DNA of 64,000 nt from Methylacidiphilales bacterium (GTDB lineage Bacteria; Verrucomicrobiota; Verrucomicrobiia; Methylacidiphilales; UBA1321): NCBI GenBank assembly GCA_026225555.1, contig JAMFSY010000114.1:62001-126000 (forward strand), read 5' to 3'. The notes below the pieces were generated by a model. It was not told where the DNA came from, made no database searches, and worked only from the letters and a program-made list of their open reading frames with translations. Shown here one piece after another: positions 55,394 through 63,455 of the stretch. A program made the translations under genes and the position numbers. Numbering within the stretch: the stretch's first letter is position 1; each line of letters begins with the position of its first letter.

Positions 55394-58378
55394 CTAGCTG
55401 CCGTCGATGACTTCCCGCACCTTGTTCGCCATGGCGGATGGTGTGAACGGCTTTTGAAGAAGGACGATTCCTGCGTTGAGAACGCCATGATGAACGATGG
55501 CGTTTTCGGTGAAAGCCGAAGTGAACAAGATCTTCACATCGGGATGAGAGATACGAATACGATCCGAAAGTTCCTTGCCATCAACTTGGGGCATGATGAC
55601 GTCGGTGAAGAGAAGATCGATGTTTTTATTCCCAGGTTCCCCGGACAGGGCAAGTGCCTGGGCACCATCCGCTGCGGCCAGGATCCGATAACCCAGCCGG
55701 CTGAGAAACGTGGAAGCCATTTCCAGCAAGGCGGGGTCGTCCTCAACGAGGAGGATGGTCTCGGTGCCTCGCGGAATATGGGCCGGGGTGCGTGCAGGAA
55801 GAGGAATGAAATCTTTTTTCAAGGCCTGCGGGAGGTAAACCTTGAAGGTTGAGCCGCGGCCCGGCTCACTGTAGACGCTGATATGGCCGCCGCTTTGCTT
55901 GACGATGCCGTAGCAAGTAGCCAGGCCCAGACCAGTCCCCTGGCCGACGCCCTTGGTGGAGAAGAAGGGCTCAAAAGCATGGGACTTTACTTCCTCGCTC
56001 ATACCTTCGCCCATATCGCTGATGGCCAGCATGACGTAGGCGCCCGGTTTCATCTCTGGATAGCGGCCGACTTTCTCGTTATCGAAAATGACGTTGGAAG
56101 TTTCCAGGGTCAGCTTGCCGCCTCGGGGCATGGCGTCACGGGCGTTGAGGGCGAGATTGATGATGACCTGCTCGATCTGCCCGGGATCGGCATTTACGTT
56201 CTGGAGGTCGGCGGCGGGAACGATGCGGATATCGATGTTCGTTCCCACGAGATGCCGCAGAACATGCTCCAGATGAAACAGGAGGCTGTTTAGACTCAGA
56301 AAATCAGGCTGCAAAATCTGCTTGCGGCCATAAGCAAGCAATTGGCGGGTGAGGACGGCCGCACGGTCTGCCGCCAGACGAATCTCATTGGCGTTGACCG
56401 AGAGGGGGTGATCCGAGGGAAGATCGCCGAGGAGCAATTCGCTCTGCCCGATGATCGCCGTCATGATGCTGTTGAATTCATGGGCGATGCCGCCGGCAAG
56501 CTTGCCCACAGTTTCCATTTTCTGGGCCTGGATCAACTGGACTTCGAGCTGCTTGCGCTCGGTGATATCGGTGAAGATAACGACGACGCCCGCGAGATTC
56601 CCTGCCTCATCGCGCACCGGCGTGCTGGTATATTCGACGGGAAAGCTGGTGCCGTCCTTGCGCCAGAAAATCTCATTCGTGACGCGGCGGATAAGTCCGT
56701 CTTTCAGCGTCAAATGGATTGGGCATTCCGTCACTGGGTAGGTAGATCCGTCGGCGTGAGTGTGATGTATCAGCACGTGTGCTGATTTGCCGATCAGCTC
56801 GGAGTTTTCGTACCCAAGTATTTTGGACGCGGCGGGATTCTCGAATTTAATCAGCCCATCCGCCCCCACCCACTGGACGCCTTCTCCGACCGAATCCAGA
56901 ACTAGCCGATGCTCGGTACGCAATCGCTCCAGCCGCTCCTCGGCCAATTTTCGCTCGGTGACGTCGCGTCCCACACAATAGAGAAACTCCTCGCCCGGCA
57001 CGGTGACGGAATTGATCTGGATCCATTTATAGGAAAGATCCTTGCAGCGAATGCGCCATTCGACGCCGGAAAGTTTTCTCTCCGTCACGACGCGTTTCAG
57101 GAAATCGACCGCCGTCGCGAGATCATCCGGATGGGCAAGATTCGGAAAGGGCTTCGTCAACAATTCGTGCTTGGAATATCCGAGAATCCGCTCGAAGGCC
57201 GGGTTGATCTGACGCAAATAACCATTGAGGTTGACGCTAAAAATCATGTCGGGAGAAAGGGCGAACATCCGGTCGAGTTGCTCCGTCGCCCGCTTGCGGT
57301 CAGTGACATCGACCATGCAGCCGACGAGCCGGGAGTGACTGCCATTAGCGTCGGGGAATAGGGCTCCCTGGGAGTAAAACCAGCGATAACCGCCATCCTG
57401 ATGGCGAAGGCGAAACTCGGCGCGGTAGTTGGGCACCGGCTGCGCCACATAGGCGCGAAAATTGGCCATGAATGAATCGCGATCTTCCGGGTGAAGGCGA
57501 GTTTCCCATTCAAAGCTTTCGTCGGAAGGATCATTGTCCCGATAACCGAGGAGTTGTTTCCATTCCGGCGATAAATAACCCCGATTGGTTTTGATGTTCC
57601 ACTCCCAGGCCCCAATGGAAGCCGCTTGGGCGGCCAACTGTAGCCGCTGTCTGCTCTCCACTAATTCCTGTTCTACCAGCCCGCGTTCGACGATTTCGTT
57701 TTCCAGTCGATAATTATCTTCTTTGAGTTTGCGTCCAACTTTGATGGCGACCCACCCGGTGCGGATGGCAATGAGAATGGCGATTCCAATGAACAAATTA
57801 CTCGCGGTCCGAGCGCTGGAAATGAGATGAGAAGTCGCAGCGGAAACTTCACCGGCCTCCGTCTCGGACTTGTCGATCAGGAGCTCCAGGGCCTGTCGAT
57901 AGGCGTCGTGCGCCGGATCCTGTTTGGTGCTGATCAATTGGTCGGCTTCCTTATCGCGATTAACCTCGGCGAGGACCTGTACTTCTTCGGTAAGTTGCCG
58001 ATAGGTCTGTCTCTTTTGCAGGACTGTTTCGTAGAGGCGACTCTCCTCATCGCTCGCGAGATACTTCCGATAACCGGCAATTTCCTGCGTGATCCTTTCA
58101 TCGATCCGCGAGATTGTTTGCCTGACCGGCTGAATCTCACCGGGATCGGTGGCATTCACCTCTCGAAAAATCTCGGTCTGCATCATCTCGGCGTCCTGGG
58201 CAATGTCGTCGGCCAACGCCAATTTAGTCAAGGCGCGGGATTGCTGGACCTGGTTACTGCGTTCAATCGCCCGCAAGCTGAGAAAAAGAAAAGCGCCAAT
58301 GGCGAGAAGCGCGGCGCAGAGCGTCCCGAAAGTGAACGAGACCTGTCCAAGCGTCGGGATGTGTTTAAATTTGGGCAT
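55394..58378 (-). CDS. sensor histidine kinase: membrane four-helix sensor, three PAS, kinase, REC
   Basis: This 994-residue kinase has a first membrane helix (residues about 13-36), a helical periplasmic domain of about 150 residues (four-helix-bundle type, as in some MCPs), a second helix (about 193-212), three PAS/PAC domains (about 240-640), HisKA (GGIAHEFNSIMTA), an ATPase domain (LALNARDAMPRGG, GTGLGLATCYG) and a receiver (LLFTDVIMPQVDG, LQKPF). It follows the next-upstream kinase by 15 bases on the same strand. Confidence 0.92.
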   Translation of the reverse strand: MPKFKHIPTLGQVSFTFGTLCAALLAIGAFLFLSLRAIERSNQVQQSRALTKLALADDIAQDAEMMQTEIFREVNATDPGEIQPVRQTISRIDERITQEIAGYRKYLASDEESRLYETVLQKRQTYRQLTEEVQVLAEVNRDKEADQLISTKQDPAHDAYRQALELLIDKSETEAGEVSAATSHLISSARTASNLFIGIAILIAIRTGWVAIKVGRKLKEDNYRLENEIVERGLVEQELVESRQRLQLAAQAASIGAWEWNIKTNRGYLSPEWKQLLGYRDNDPSDESFEWETRLHPEDRDSFMANFRAYVAQPVPNYRAEFRLRHQDGGYRWFYSQGALFPDANGSHSRLVGCMVDVTDRKRATEQLDRMFALSPDMIFSVNLNGYLRQINPAFERILGYSKHELLTKPFPNLAHPDDLATAVDFLKRVVTERKLSGVEWRIRCKDLSYKWIQINSVTVPGEEFLYCVGRDVTERKLAEERLERLRTEHRLVLDSVGEGVQWVGADGLIKFENPAASKILGYENSELIGKSAHVLIHHTHADGSTYPVTECPIHLTLKDGLIRRVTNEIFWRKDGTSFPVEYTSTPVRDEAGNLAGVVVIFTDITERKQLEVQLIQAQKMETVGKLAGGIAHEFNSIMTAIIGQSELLLGDLPSDHPLSVNANEIRLAADRAAVLTRQLLAYGRKQILQPDFLSLNSLLFHLEHVLRHLVGTNIDIRIVPAADLQNVNADPGQIEQVIINLALNARDAMPRGGKLTLETSNVIFDNEKVGRYPEMKPGAYVMLAISDMGEGMSEEVKSHAFEPFFSTKGVGQGTGLGLATCYGIVKQSGGHISVYSEPGRGSTFKVYLPQALKKDFIPLPARTPAHIPRGTETILLVEDDPALLEMASTFLSRLGYRILAAADGAQALALSGEPGNKNIDLLFTDVIMPQVDGKELSDRIRISHPDVKILFTSAFTENAIVHHGVLNAGIVLLQKPFTPSAMANKVREVIDGS

Positions 58379-58393
58379 GCCTGAAGCGCCGGT

Positions 58394-59950
58394 TCACGCG
58401 GCATCTAGCACGTCACGTATTTTACGAGTGAGCGTCCCCAGATTGTAGGGTTTGGGTAAAAAGGCCGATTCCGTACCGTTCTGTCCCTCATGGGCCACGG
58501 TCTCGGCGGTGTAGCCCGAGGTAAAGAGAATTTTGAGATTGGGATAGGTCGCCTTCAGCCATTCCACCATCACTTTGCCCCCCATCTGTGGCATGACGAT
58601 ATCGGTAATGACCAGGTCGATCGGCGCGCCCTTGTGATCGCTGGCGACGCGCAAGCCTTCCTGTCCGGTCGCGGCTTGCAGGACGGTGTAACCTTGGGCT
58701 CGGAGCGCAATGACCGCCACGCGACGCAGAGCGGTTTCATCCTCCACGACGAGCAACGTTTCCGAGCCACGCGAACGCGAAAGAGTGGCGGTTTTCGTAA
58801 AAGTGGCGGCGCTTTCGAGCGGCTGTTCGATTCGTGGGAAATAAATGAGAAAGGTCGTCCCCTTGCCGGGAGCGCTGTCGACTTCGATATGGGCGCCGAG
58901 CTGTCTGGCGATGGTCTGGCAGGTGGCCAGCCCGAGGCCTGTGCCCTTGCCGGTTGGCTTGGTGGTAAAAAAAGGTTCGAAGAGATGCTTCCTGATTTCC
59001 TCGGAGATGCCGATTCCCGTGTCGCAAACGGAAAGGGCGACGTAGTCCCCGGGCACCAGACCGTGTCCAACCTGCAGGTCATTCGTGGGGAGCGTGACGT
59101 TGCGCGTCTTAATACTGAGGCGTCCGCCTTCAGGCATCGCGTCGCGGGCGTTGACGACAAGGTTCATCAACAATTGTCCGATGTAACCGGAATCGGCCTT
59201 GATGCGGCCAATGGGGCGTTCGGGAATAATCGCCAGTTCGATATTTTCCGCCGTCATACGGGACAACATCTTGTCCATGGAGGAGATGACTTCGTTGAGA
59301 TCGAGTACTGTCGGTTGCAGGGTCTGATTGCGGCTAAAGACGAGAAGCTGCTGGGTCAGGGCGGCGGCGCGTTTGGCGGCATGCCGGATTTCCTCCAGAT
59401 TCGTACGCAACGGATCGCCCGGTTTGAGGTGTCCCAGGGCGTAATCATTATTGCCCATGATGACGGCAATGACATTGTTGAAATCATGCGCCACGCCGCC
59501 GGAGAGCTGGCCGATCACTTCCATTTTTTGGGCCTGGATCAATTGTCTTTCCAACTCTTCATGCCCGAGGCGGGCCTCGATTTCATTCATGACGCGGCGC
59601 ACTGCGGGGACGAGTTTTGAGGGATGATCCCTGAGGACGTAATCGGTCACGCCGCTCTCCAAAAGCTTGATGGCGATGTCGTCGTCGGTGACTCCGGAGA
59701 CGAGAACGAACGGAAGTCGGGCTTGGTTCGTCCGGGCGAGATTTATCTCGGCGAGCACCTTGAAGCCGGACAAAGAATAATCGGCGATGACCAAGTCAAA
59801 AAACTGTCGATTGATTTCCGAGAGAAAAGCCCCGGATGTTTCCATATGCCGGATTGAGCAGGGAATCTTGGCCTGGATCAGGAGCGCCTCAACCAGCACC
59901 GCATCGTTGGGGGTCTTCTCAAGGAGTAAGATTTGCAGAGGATTTTTCAT
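58394..59950 (-). CDS. REC-histidine kinase-REC hybrid
   Basis: This 518-residue protein begins with a divergent receiver (ILLLEKTPND, where Glu-Lys replaces the usual acidic pair; Asp in VIADYSLSG; no clear Lys-Pro end). HisKA (GGVAHDFNNVIAV), an ATPase domain ([30 protein letters not shown]) and a C-terminal receiver (LVITDIVMPQMGG, FLPKPYN) follow. ATG at 59950 overlaps the previous stop by 4 bases, which fixes the start although the frame is open to 60010. The imperfect first receiver may be phosphorylation-independent. Confidence 0.9.
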   Translation of the reverse strand: MKNPLQILLLEKTPNDAVLVEALLIQAKIPCSIRHMETSGAFLSEINRQFFDLVIADYSLSGFKVLAEINLARTNQARLPFVLVSGVTDDDIAIKLLESGVTDYVLRDHPSKLVPAVRRVMNEIEARLGHEELERQLIQAQKMEVIGQLSGGVAHDFNNVIAVIMGNNDYALGHLKPGDPLRTNLEEIRHAAKRAAALTQQLLVFSRNQTLQPTVLDLNEVISSMDKMLSRMTAENIELAIIPERPIGRIKADSGYIGQLLMNLVVNARDAMPEGGRLSIKTRNVTLPTNDLQVGHGLVPGDYVALSVCDTGIGISEEIRKHLFEPFFTTKPTGKGTGLGLATCQTIARQLGAHIEVDSAPGKGTTFLIYFPRIEQPLESAATFTKTATLSRSRGSETLLVVEDETALRRVAVIALRAQGYTVLQAATGQEGLRVASDHKGAPIDLVITDIVMPQMGGKVMVEWLKATYPNLKILFTSGYTAETVAHEGQNGTESAFLPKPYNLGTLTRKIRDVLDAA

Positions 59951-61047
59951 GGGCGGGATGTGCAAGGCGAAGATTCTTGGGCGGGAATAGCAAAAGCCAC
60001 CTCGACGCATGTTCCCTCGGAGATTTTTGATTCGATGGAAAAAAGAGCCGAGCAGCGGGCCGCCAATTTCTGGACCAATTCCAGACCGAGGCCGAGGCCC
60101 TGTTGCTCGTATTTCTTCCGATCAAATTGTTGAAACGCACCGATCCGTTCGATCTGATCGCTGGACATGCCTCGCCCGTAATCGGTCATGCTGAATACTC
60201 CATTGGAGGAAAGATGAACTTTGATTGGCGTCCCTGCTTTCGAGTAATTGCAGGCGTTGTCCATTAGTTCCTCCGCGATCAATGCCAGATCCACCGGACA
60301 GGCGAGAGGGGAGGAATCCTCCAGTCGAATCACGACGTCCTCATCCCGTTTTGTCCGATGGAGCGAAGCCTTGATGCCGGCGAGGATACTCTTGTTCGCG
60401 GTCTTCGCGGGAAGAGGGTTGATGACCGGGGTGATCTTCCGCGCGGCTGTGCTCTGAAGATCGAGGATCATGAGATAATTTCGCAGGGTACGATGAAGCC
60501 GAAGCCCGGTTTGGTGAATATCTCCCGCCAAGCTCACAATCTCCTCGATAAGAAGAGTTTTTCCTTCCCCCATCAGGATTTCGGAGAGACCGATGATTCC
60601 ACTGATGGGAGTGAAAAATTCATGGGGGAGGTTGGAGGGAAGACATTCCCGAAGCATAAACATCGAATTGTCTTCCATGCGGACGCGGTTCAATCGGGCC
60701 TCAACACAATGGAGGAGCGTCTCCTGACTGAACGGCTTGAGCAGAAAATCATCGGCTCCGGACTCCATGCCTTTGCGGGGGGTCAGAACTTCGGCGGCGC
60801 CGGTCATCAGCACCACCTGCCGGCAACTTAAATCCGGATCATGCCGAACGCGGTCGAGGACGAGCCGGCCGTCCCCGCCGGGCATGCAAACATCGGTCAG
60901 GATCAAGTCCGGCAACTGCTGCCGGGCCAATTCGTAGCCTGCCTGGCCGGAGGCTGCCTCGAGGACGCGGTAGCCGTGCTCACGCAAGGAACTGGCGAAG
61001 ATGGAGCGGACCCCCTCGTCGTCGTCGATGAAAAGAATCGTTTTCAT
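59947..61047 (-). CDS. REC - histidine kinase in the FlgN-like operon
   Basis: This 366-residue soluble protein has an N-terminal receiver (ILFIDDDEGV, ILTDVCMPGGDG, LLKPFS) and a kinase core with a His in LPHEFFTPISGI, N-box ELMDNACNYS, TDYGRGMS and GLGLGLELV. It overlaps the coiled-coil membrane gene upstream and the hybrid kinase downstream by 4 bases each. The operon order ties it to a flagellar-type chaperone gene, suggesting it links motility state to the phosphorelay. Confidence 0.88.
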   Translation of the reverse strand: MKTILFIDDDEGVRSIFASSLREHGYRVLEAASGQAGYELARQQLPDLILTDVCMPGGDGRLVLDRVRHDPDLSCRQVVLMTGAAEVLTPRKGMESGADDFLLKPFSQETLLHCVEARLNRVRMEDNSMFMLRECLPSNLPHEFFTPISGIIGLSEILMGEGKTLLIEEIVSLAGDIHQTGLRLHRTLRNYLMILDLQSTAARKITPVINPLPAKTANKSILAGIKASLHRTKRDEDVVIRLEDSSPLACPVDLALIAEELMDNACNYSKAGTPIKVHLSSNGVFSMTDYGRGMSSDQIERIGAFQQFDRKKYEQQGLGLGLELVQKLAARCSALFSIESKISEGTCVEVAFAIPAQESSPCTSRP

Positions 61048-61667
61048 GGCACATCGGAAACGGACAAGGCGGTGGACAAGATGCGAACGGGAGCATCGTC
61101 GCCGGCCATGGCCGGCGCTGGCCGAAGATCAAGCTCGGCATTGGGATGTGGGGGAAGGGGGAGGGGCAAACCGGTGATGATGGCATGGGCCACGGGGGGC
61201 GCCGGAAGGACAGGAGCCGCCACGGCAGGAGGCGCCGATACGGGCGCCGGGGGAATAACGGCAGGCTTGATCAGTTGAACCGCGCTTGGAATCTTTTGCG
61301 GCGGAAGGGGATGGTCGACTTCCTTTTTCTGGGCGTCGTGCAGGGCCGTTTGCAGGACGGAAATCTGCTGTCGGATATCGGCCAGGGACGCACTTTGATC
61401 GTGGTTGTCTCTGCCGAGGGGAGCCAGGGAGGCCTGAAGCGTTTCGATTTTCGTGTTCAAATCAGCCAGAGTACTGCGGGTGGAAGTCAAAAATTCTTCC
61501 TGTGAAGTCTGGTGTTCCTGAAGAGCTAGAGAATTCTGGCTGATTTCCTTTTCGAGTCCGGCAAATTGCGCCTGAACGGTGAAGTGATAGGAGATGCCGG
61601 CCCCGGCCAAGGCGCAGGCAATCAGGATAAGCGCCCCAGTGCTGGAAGATTTTCGGGAAGAGGTCAT
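61044..61667 (-). CDS. membrane-anchored coiled-coil protein with Pro/Ala-rich tail
   Basis: This 207-residue protein has a short cytoplasmic N-terminus (MTSSRKSSSTG), one membrane helix (residues about 11-30), a coiled coil of about 80 residues (LEKEISQNSLALQEHQ, LNTKIETLQASL) and a Pro/Ala-rich C-terminus. I do not recognise a family. ATG at 61667 overlaps the upstream FlgN-like gene by 4 bases; the frame continues to 61877 but that part is antisense-like. Its place between a flagellar chaperone-like gene and a REC-kinase suggests a structural or sensory envelope role. Confidence 0.7.
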   Translation of the reverse strand: MTSSRKSSSTGALILIACALAGAGISYHFTVQAQFAGLEKEISQNSLALQEHQTSQEEFLTSTRSTLADLNTKIETLQASLAPLGRDNHDQSASLADIRQQISVLQTALHDAQKKEVDHPLPPQKIPSAVQLIKPAVIPPAPVSAPPAVAAPVLPAPPVAHAIITGLPLPLPPHPNAELDLRPAPAMAGDDAPVRILSTALSVSDVP

Positions 61668-62065
61668 AAGAATGAGTTGCGTGACGGCTGGTTTCGGAAA
61701 TAGAGATTGAAGCATTCCAACGAATACTGCTGTTGGTCGTGCAGCACGTTCATCTGCGCGCTGATGATTTGCAGTTGGACCTCCACCTTTTTCCGGGATT
61801 GATATTCCAGGTCCGCGATCTGGGACCGGAGCATCAACAGGTCGTTGGATTCCTTTTCGATCGGACCCGGGGTCCAATCGAACTTCTTGAGATCTTCAGC
61901 CAGGGCTACCTTCTTAACCTTGAGCCCGGGCAAATCCTCCCACTTGCGATTTGAGATCGCGGAGAGTTCCCACATGAGCAACTCGGTAACGTTGCGTAAG
62001 AGAAGAGTCCTTTCGCGGATATCTTCGTCGTGGGTGCGGAACATGCCCATGCTATCGGTGTCCAC
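61664..62065 (-). CDS. FlgN-like flagellar chaperone (putative)
   Basis: This all-helical protein of about 133 residues has the FlgN/FliT pattern: RTLLLRNVTELLMWELSAIS, a KWEDLPGLKVKKVALAEDL segment with the typical W..L..L...K spacing, and a final long helix (IISAQMNVLHDQQQYSLECF). FlgN chaperones hook-filament junction proteins. The start is a GTG at 62065; ATGs at 62050 or 62044 are alternatives and no Shine-Dalgarno decides. It is divergent from flagellin, 224 bases away, which supports a flagellar role. Confidence 0.55.
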   Translation of the reverse strand: MDTDSMGMFRTHDEDIRERTLLLRNVTELLMWELSAISNRKWEDLPGLKVKKVALAEDLKKFDWTPGPIEKESNDLLMLRSQIADLEYQSRKKVEVQLQIISAQMNVLHDQQQYSLECFNLYFRNQPSRNSFL

Positions 62066-62179
62066 GCCGGAAAACTTAGATTCCGATGGCCTCTATATAT
62101 GGGGCCGGAAATGGAGCCCTGCCGCCGCCCCTGGTAATCGCGGCTCAGGTTTTTCCCGGGTGTACCGATGAAGCCTTTA

Positions 62180-62266
62180 GACCGGCATGATGTCGGTCCC
62201 AGGACGGATGGAGTCCTGCACAAAAACCCATCGTCCGGTAACCCCGGAAAGTTGCATGATGCGACT
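62180..62266 (+). promoter_or_regulatory. structured leader before flagellin
   Basis: The flagellin 5' region holds three consecutive stem candidates. GACCG/CGGTC lies at 62180-62198, GGACGGATGG/CCATCGTCC at 62202-62236 (one bulge), and GTTGCA/TGCGAC at about 62251-62265. The ribosome site AGGAAAGGAA follows at 62275-62284. It could be an RNA element controlling flagellin translation. It does not match a riboswitch class I know. Confidence 0.4.
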
Positions 62267-62289
62267 TCGATATAGGAAAGGAAATCCAT

Positions 62290-63099
62290 ATGTCAGTTAT
62301 TGGCTATAATAGTGCGGCAGTTAATGCGGCGTTTTACCTGAATCAGAACACGATGAATTTGAATTCATCGATCCAGCGGCTCGCCTCGGGCAGCCGCCTG
62401 GCGAACCCGACAGATGATGCGGCCGGAGTGGCCGTAAGTGGTAATTTGGATGCTCGCGTCGGACGGCTGACCGCGGCTTCCCAAGGTGCGCAGAACGTCG
62501 TCTCGTTTGCCCAAACGACCGACGGCTTCCTGAGCACCATTCAGCAGCAGTTGACTCGCATGAGTGAGCTGGCCCAGAGCGCAACCAACGGCGCCTTTGG
62601 ATCATCCGATCGTGCGAATTACGCTACTGAATTTAACACGCTCAAGACGCAGATCGACAACATCGCCACGAACGCGAGCTTCAACGGTAGCAGCTTGTTT
62701 ACCGCCGGCAGCGTGAGTGTTGCGATTGACTCGGCTGGCAATACCGATTCGTTTACGACCTCCACCGTGGGGAATACGACGAGTCTCGGCATTGACAGCA
62801 CCACCATCGATACCACGACAGCGGCCGATGCAGCCATCGCCGCGCTGAGCACGGCGATTACTTCGCTGACCAGCCGTCGCGCTTCGGTGAATGCGGACAT
62901 CTCCAAGTTCAACTTCTACGTTCAGAACATCGCGACCGAATCGACGAACGTGCAAGCCGCGAACTCCCGCATCAAGGACGTTGATGTGGCGACGGAAAGC
63001 ACCAACATGGCGAAGAACAACATTCTCCTCCAGGCCAGCACCTCCATGCTTGCCCAGGCGAATTCTTCCCAGCAGGCCATGCTGACGCTCCTCAAATAA
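62290..63099 (+). CDS. fliC: flagellin
   Basis: This 269-residue protein is a flagellin reduced to the core. The N-terminal D0/D1 helices (LNQNTMNLNSSIQRLASGSR, DDAAGVAVSGNLDAR, TTDGFLSTIQQQLTRMSEL) and C-terminal D1/D0 helices (STNVQAANSRIKDVDVATES, ML..ANSSQQAMLTLLK) enclose a Ser/Thr-rich middle of about 70 residues with no large D2/D3. It forms the filament. AGGAAAGGAA gives a strong ribosome site, and a strong terminator follows, so it is probably a high-level monocistronic gene. The Ser/Thr-rich middle is a plausible glycosylation target given the glycosyltransferase gene nearby. Confidence 0.96.
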   Translation: MSVIGYNSAAVNAAFYLNQNTMNLNSSIQRLASGSRLANPTDDAAGVAVSGNLDARVGRLTAASQGAQNVVSFAQTTDGFLSTIQQQLTRMSELAQSATNGAFGSSDRANYATEFNTLKTQIDNIATNASFNGSSLFTAGSVSVAIDSAGNTDSFTTSTVGNTTSLGIDSTTIDTTTAADAAIAALSTAITSLTSRRASVNADISKFNFYVQNIATESTNVQAANSRIKDVDVATESTNMAKNNILLQASTSMLAQANSSQQAMLTLLK

Positions 63100-63124
63100 G
63101 CGCCAGTTTAGTCTGATAGAGTCC

Positions 63125-63158
63125 AACGGGCCTCCGAAAGGGGGCCCGTTTTGCTTTT
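63125..63158 (+). terminator. intrinsic terminator of flagellin
   Basis: An 11-bp G+C-rich stem (one G-T wobble) closes a GAAA tetraloop and is followed by TTTTGCTTTT. It begins 26 bases after the flagellin stop. It is the clearest Rho-independent terminator in the window. Confidence 0.9.
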
Positions 63159-63244
63159 AGCGACAAGACCTCCCGACGATGGAATGGTTCACTGAACTTT
63201 TAATCTCGTCGGGTAAATTTCCCACCGCCGGCGACGTGCAGAAG

Positions 63245-63341
63245 GTAGCCGTCGCACGCCGTGCGACGGAGGGGAGAAGAAAAACTTCGACGTTCCCCGT
63301 CTCGTTCGAAAAGACACCACCGCACGGCGTGCGGCGGCTAC
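63245..63341. repeat. REPIN-like inverted palindrome pair
   Basis: Two related palindromes lie in inverted orientation about 45 bases apart. The left contains GTCGCAC-GCC-GTGCGAC (from GTAGCC at 63245) and the right contains CCGCAC-GGC-GTGCGG (ending GGCTAC at 63341). Their outer ends are near-perfect inverted copies over about 24 bases. This is the layout of a REP doublet (REPIN) mobilised by RAYT transposases; no transposase is present here. A 69-codon frame across it is an artefact. Confidence 0.7.
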
Positions 63342-63455
63342 CACTCCAGGCGATATCGCTCGAGCCGAAGCGAGTTTCGAGGAATTAGACCCAAGACATT
63401 AAACAGAAAGTACGGCGCTAAGAAAATCTGGAAGCGCTTTCGCGCAAACCAAAAT

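Noticed and set aside
62180..62266. c-di-GMP riboswitch before flagellin
   Set aside because: Hairpins are present, but the conserved GEMM core and its tetraloop/receptor sequences are not seen, so only a generic structured leader is claimed.
63179..63388. 69-codon plus-strand frame after flagellin
   Set aside because: It runs through the palindromic repeat element and lacks a ribosome site or similarity.
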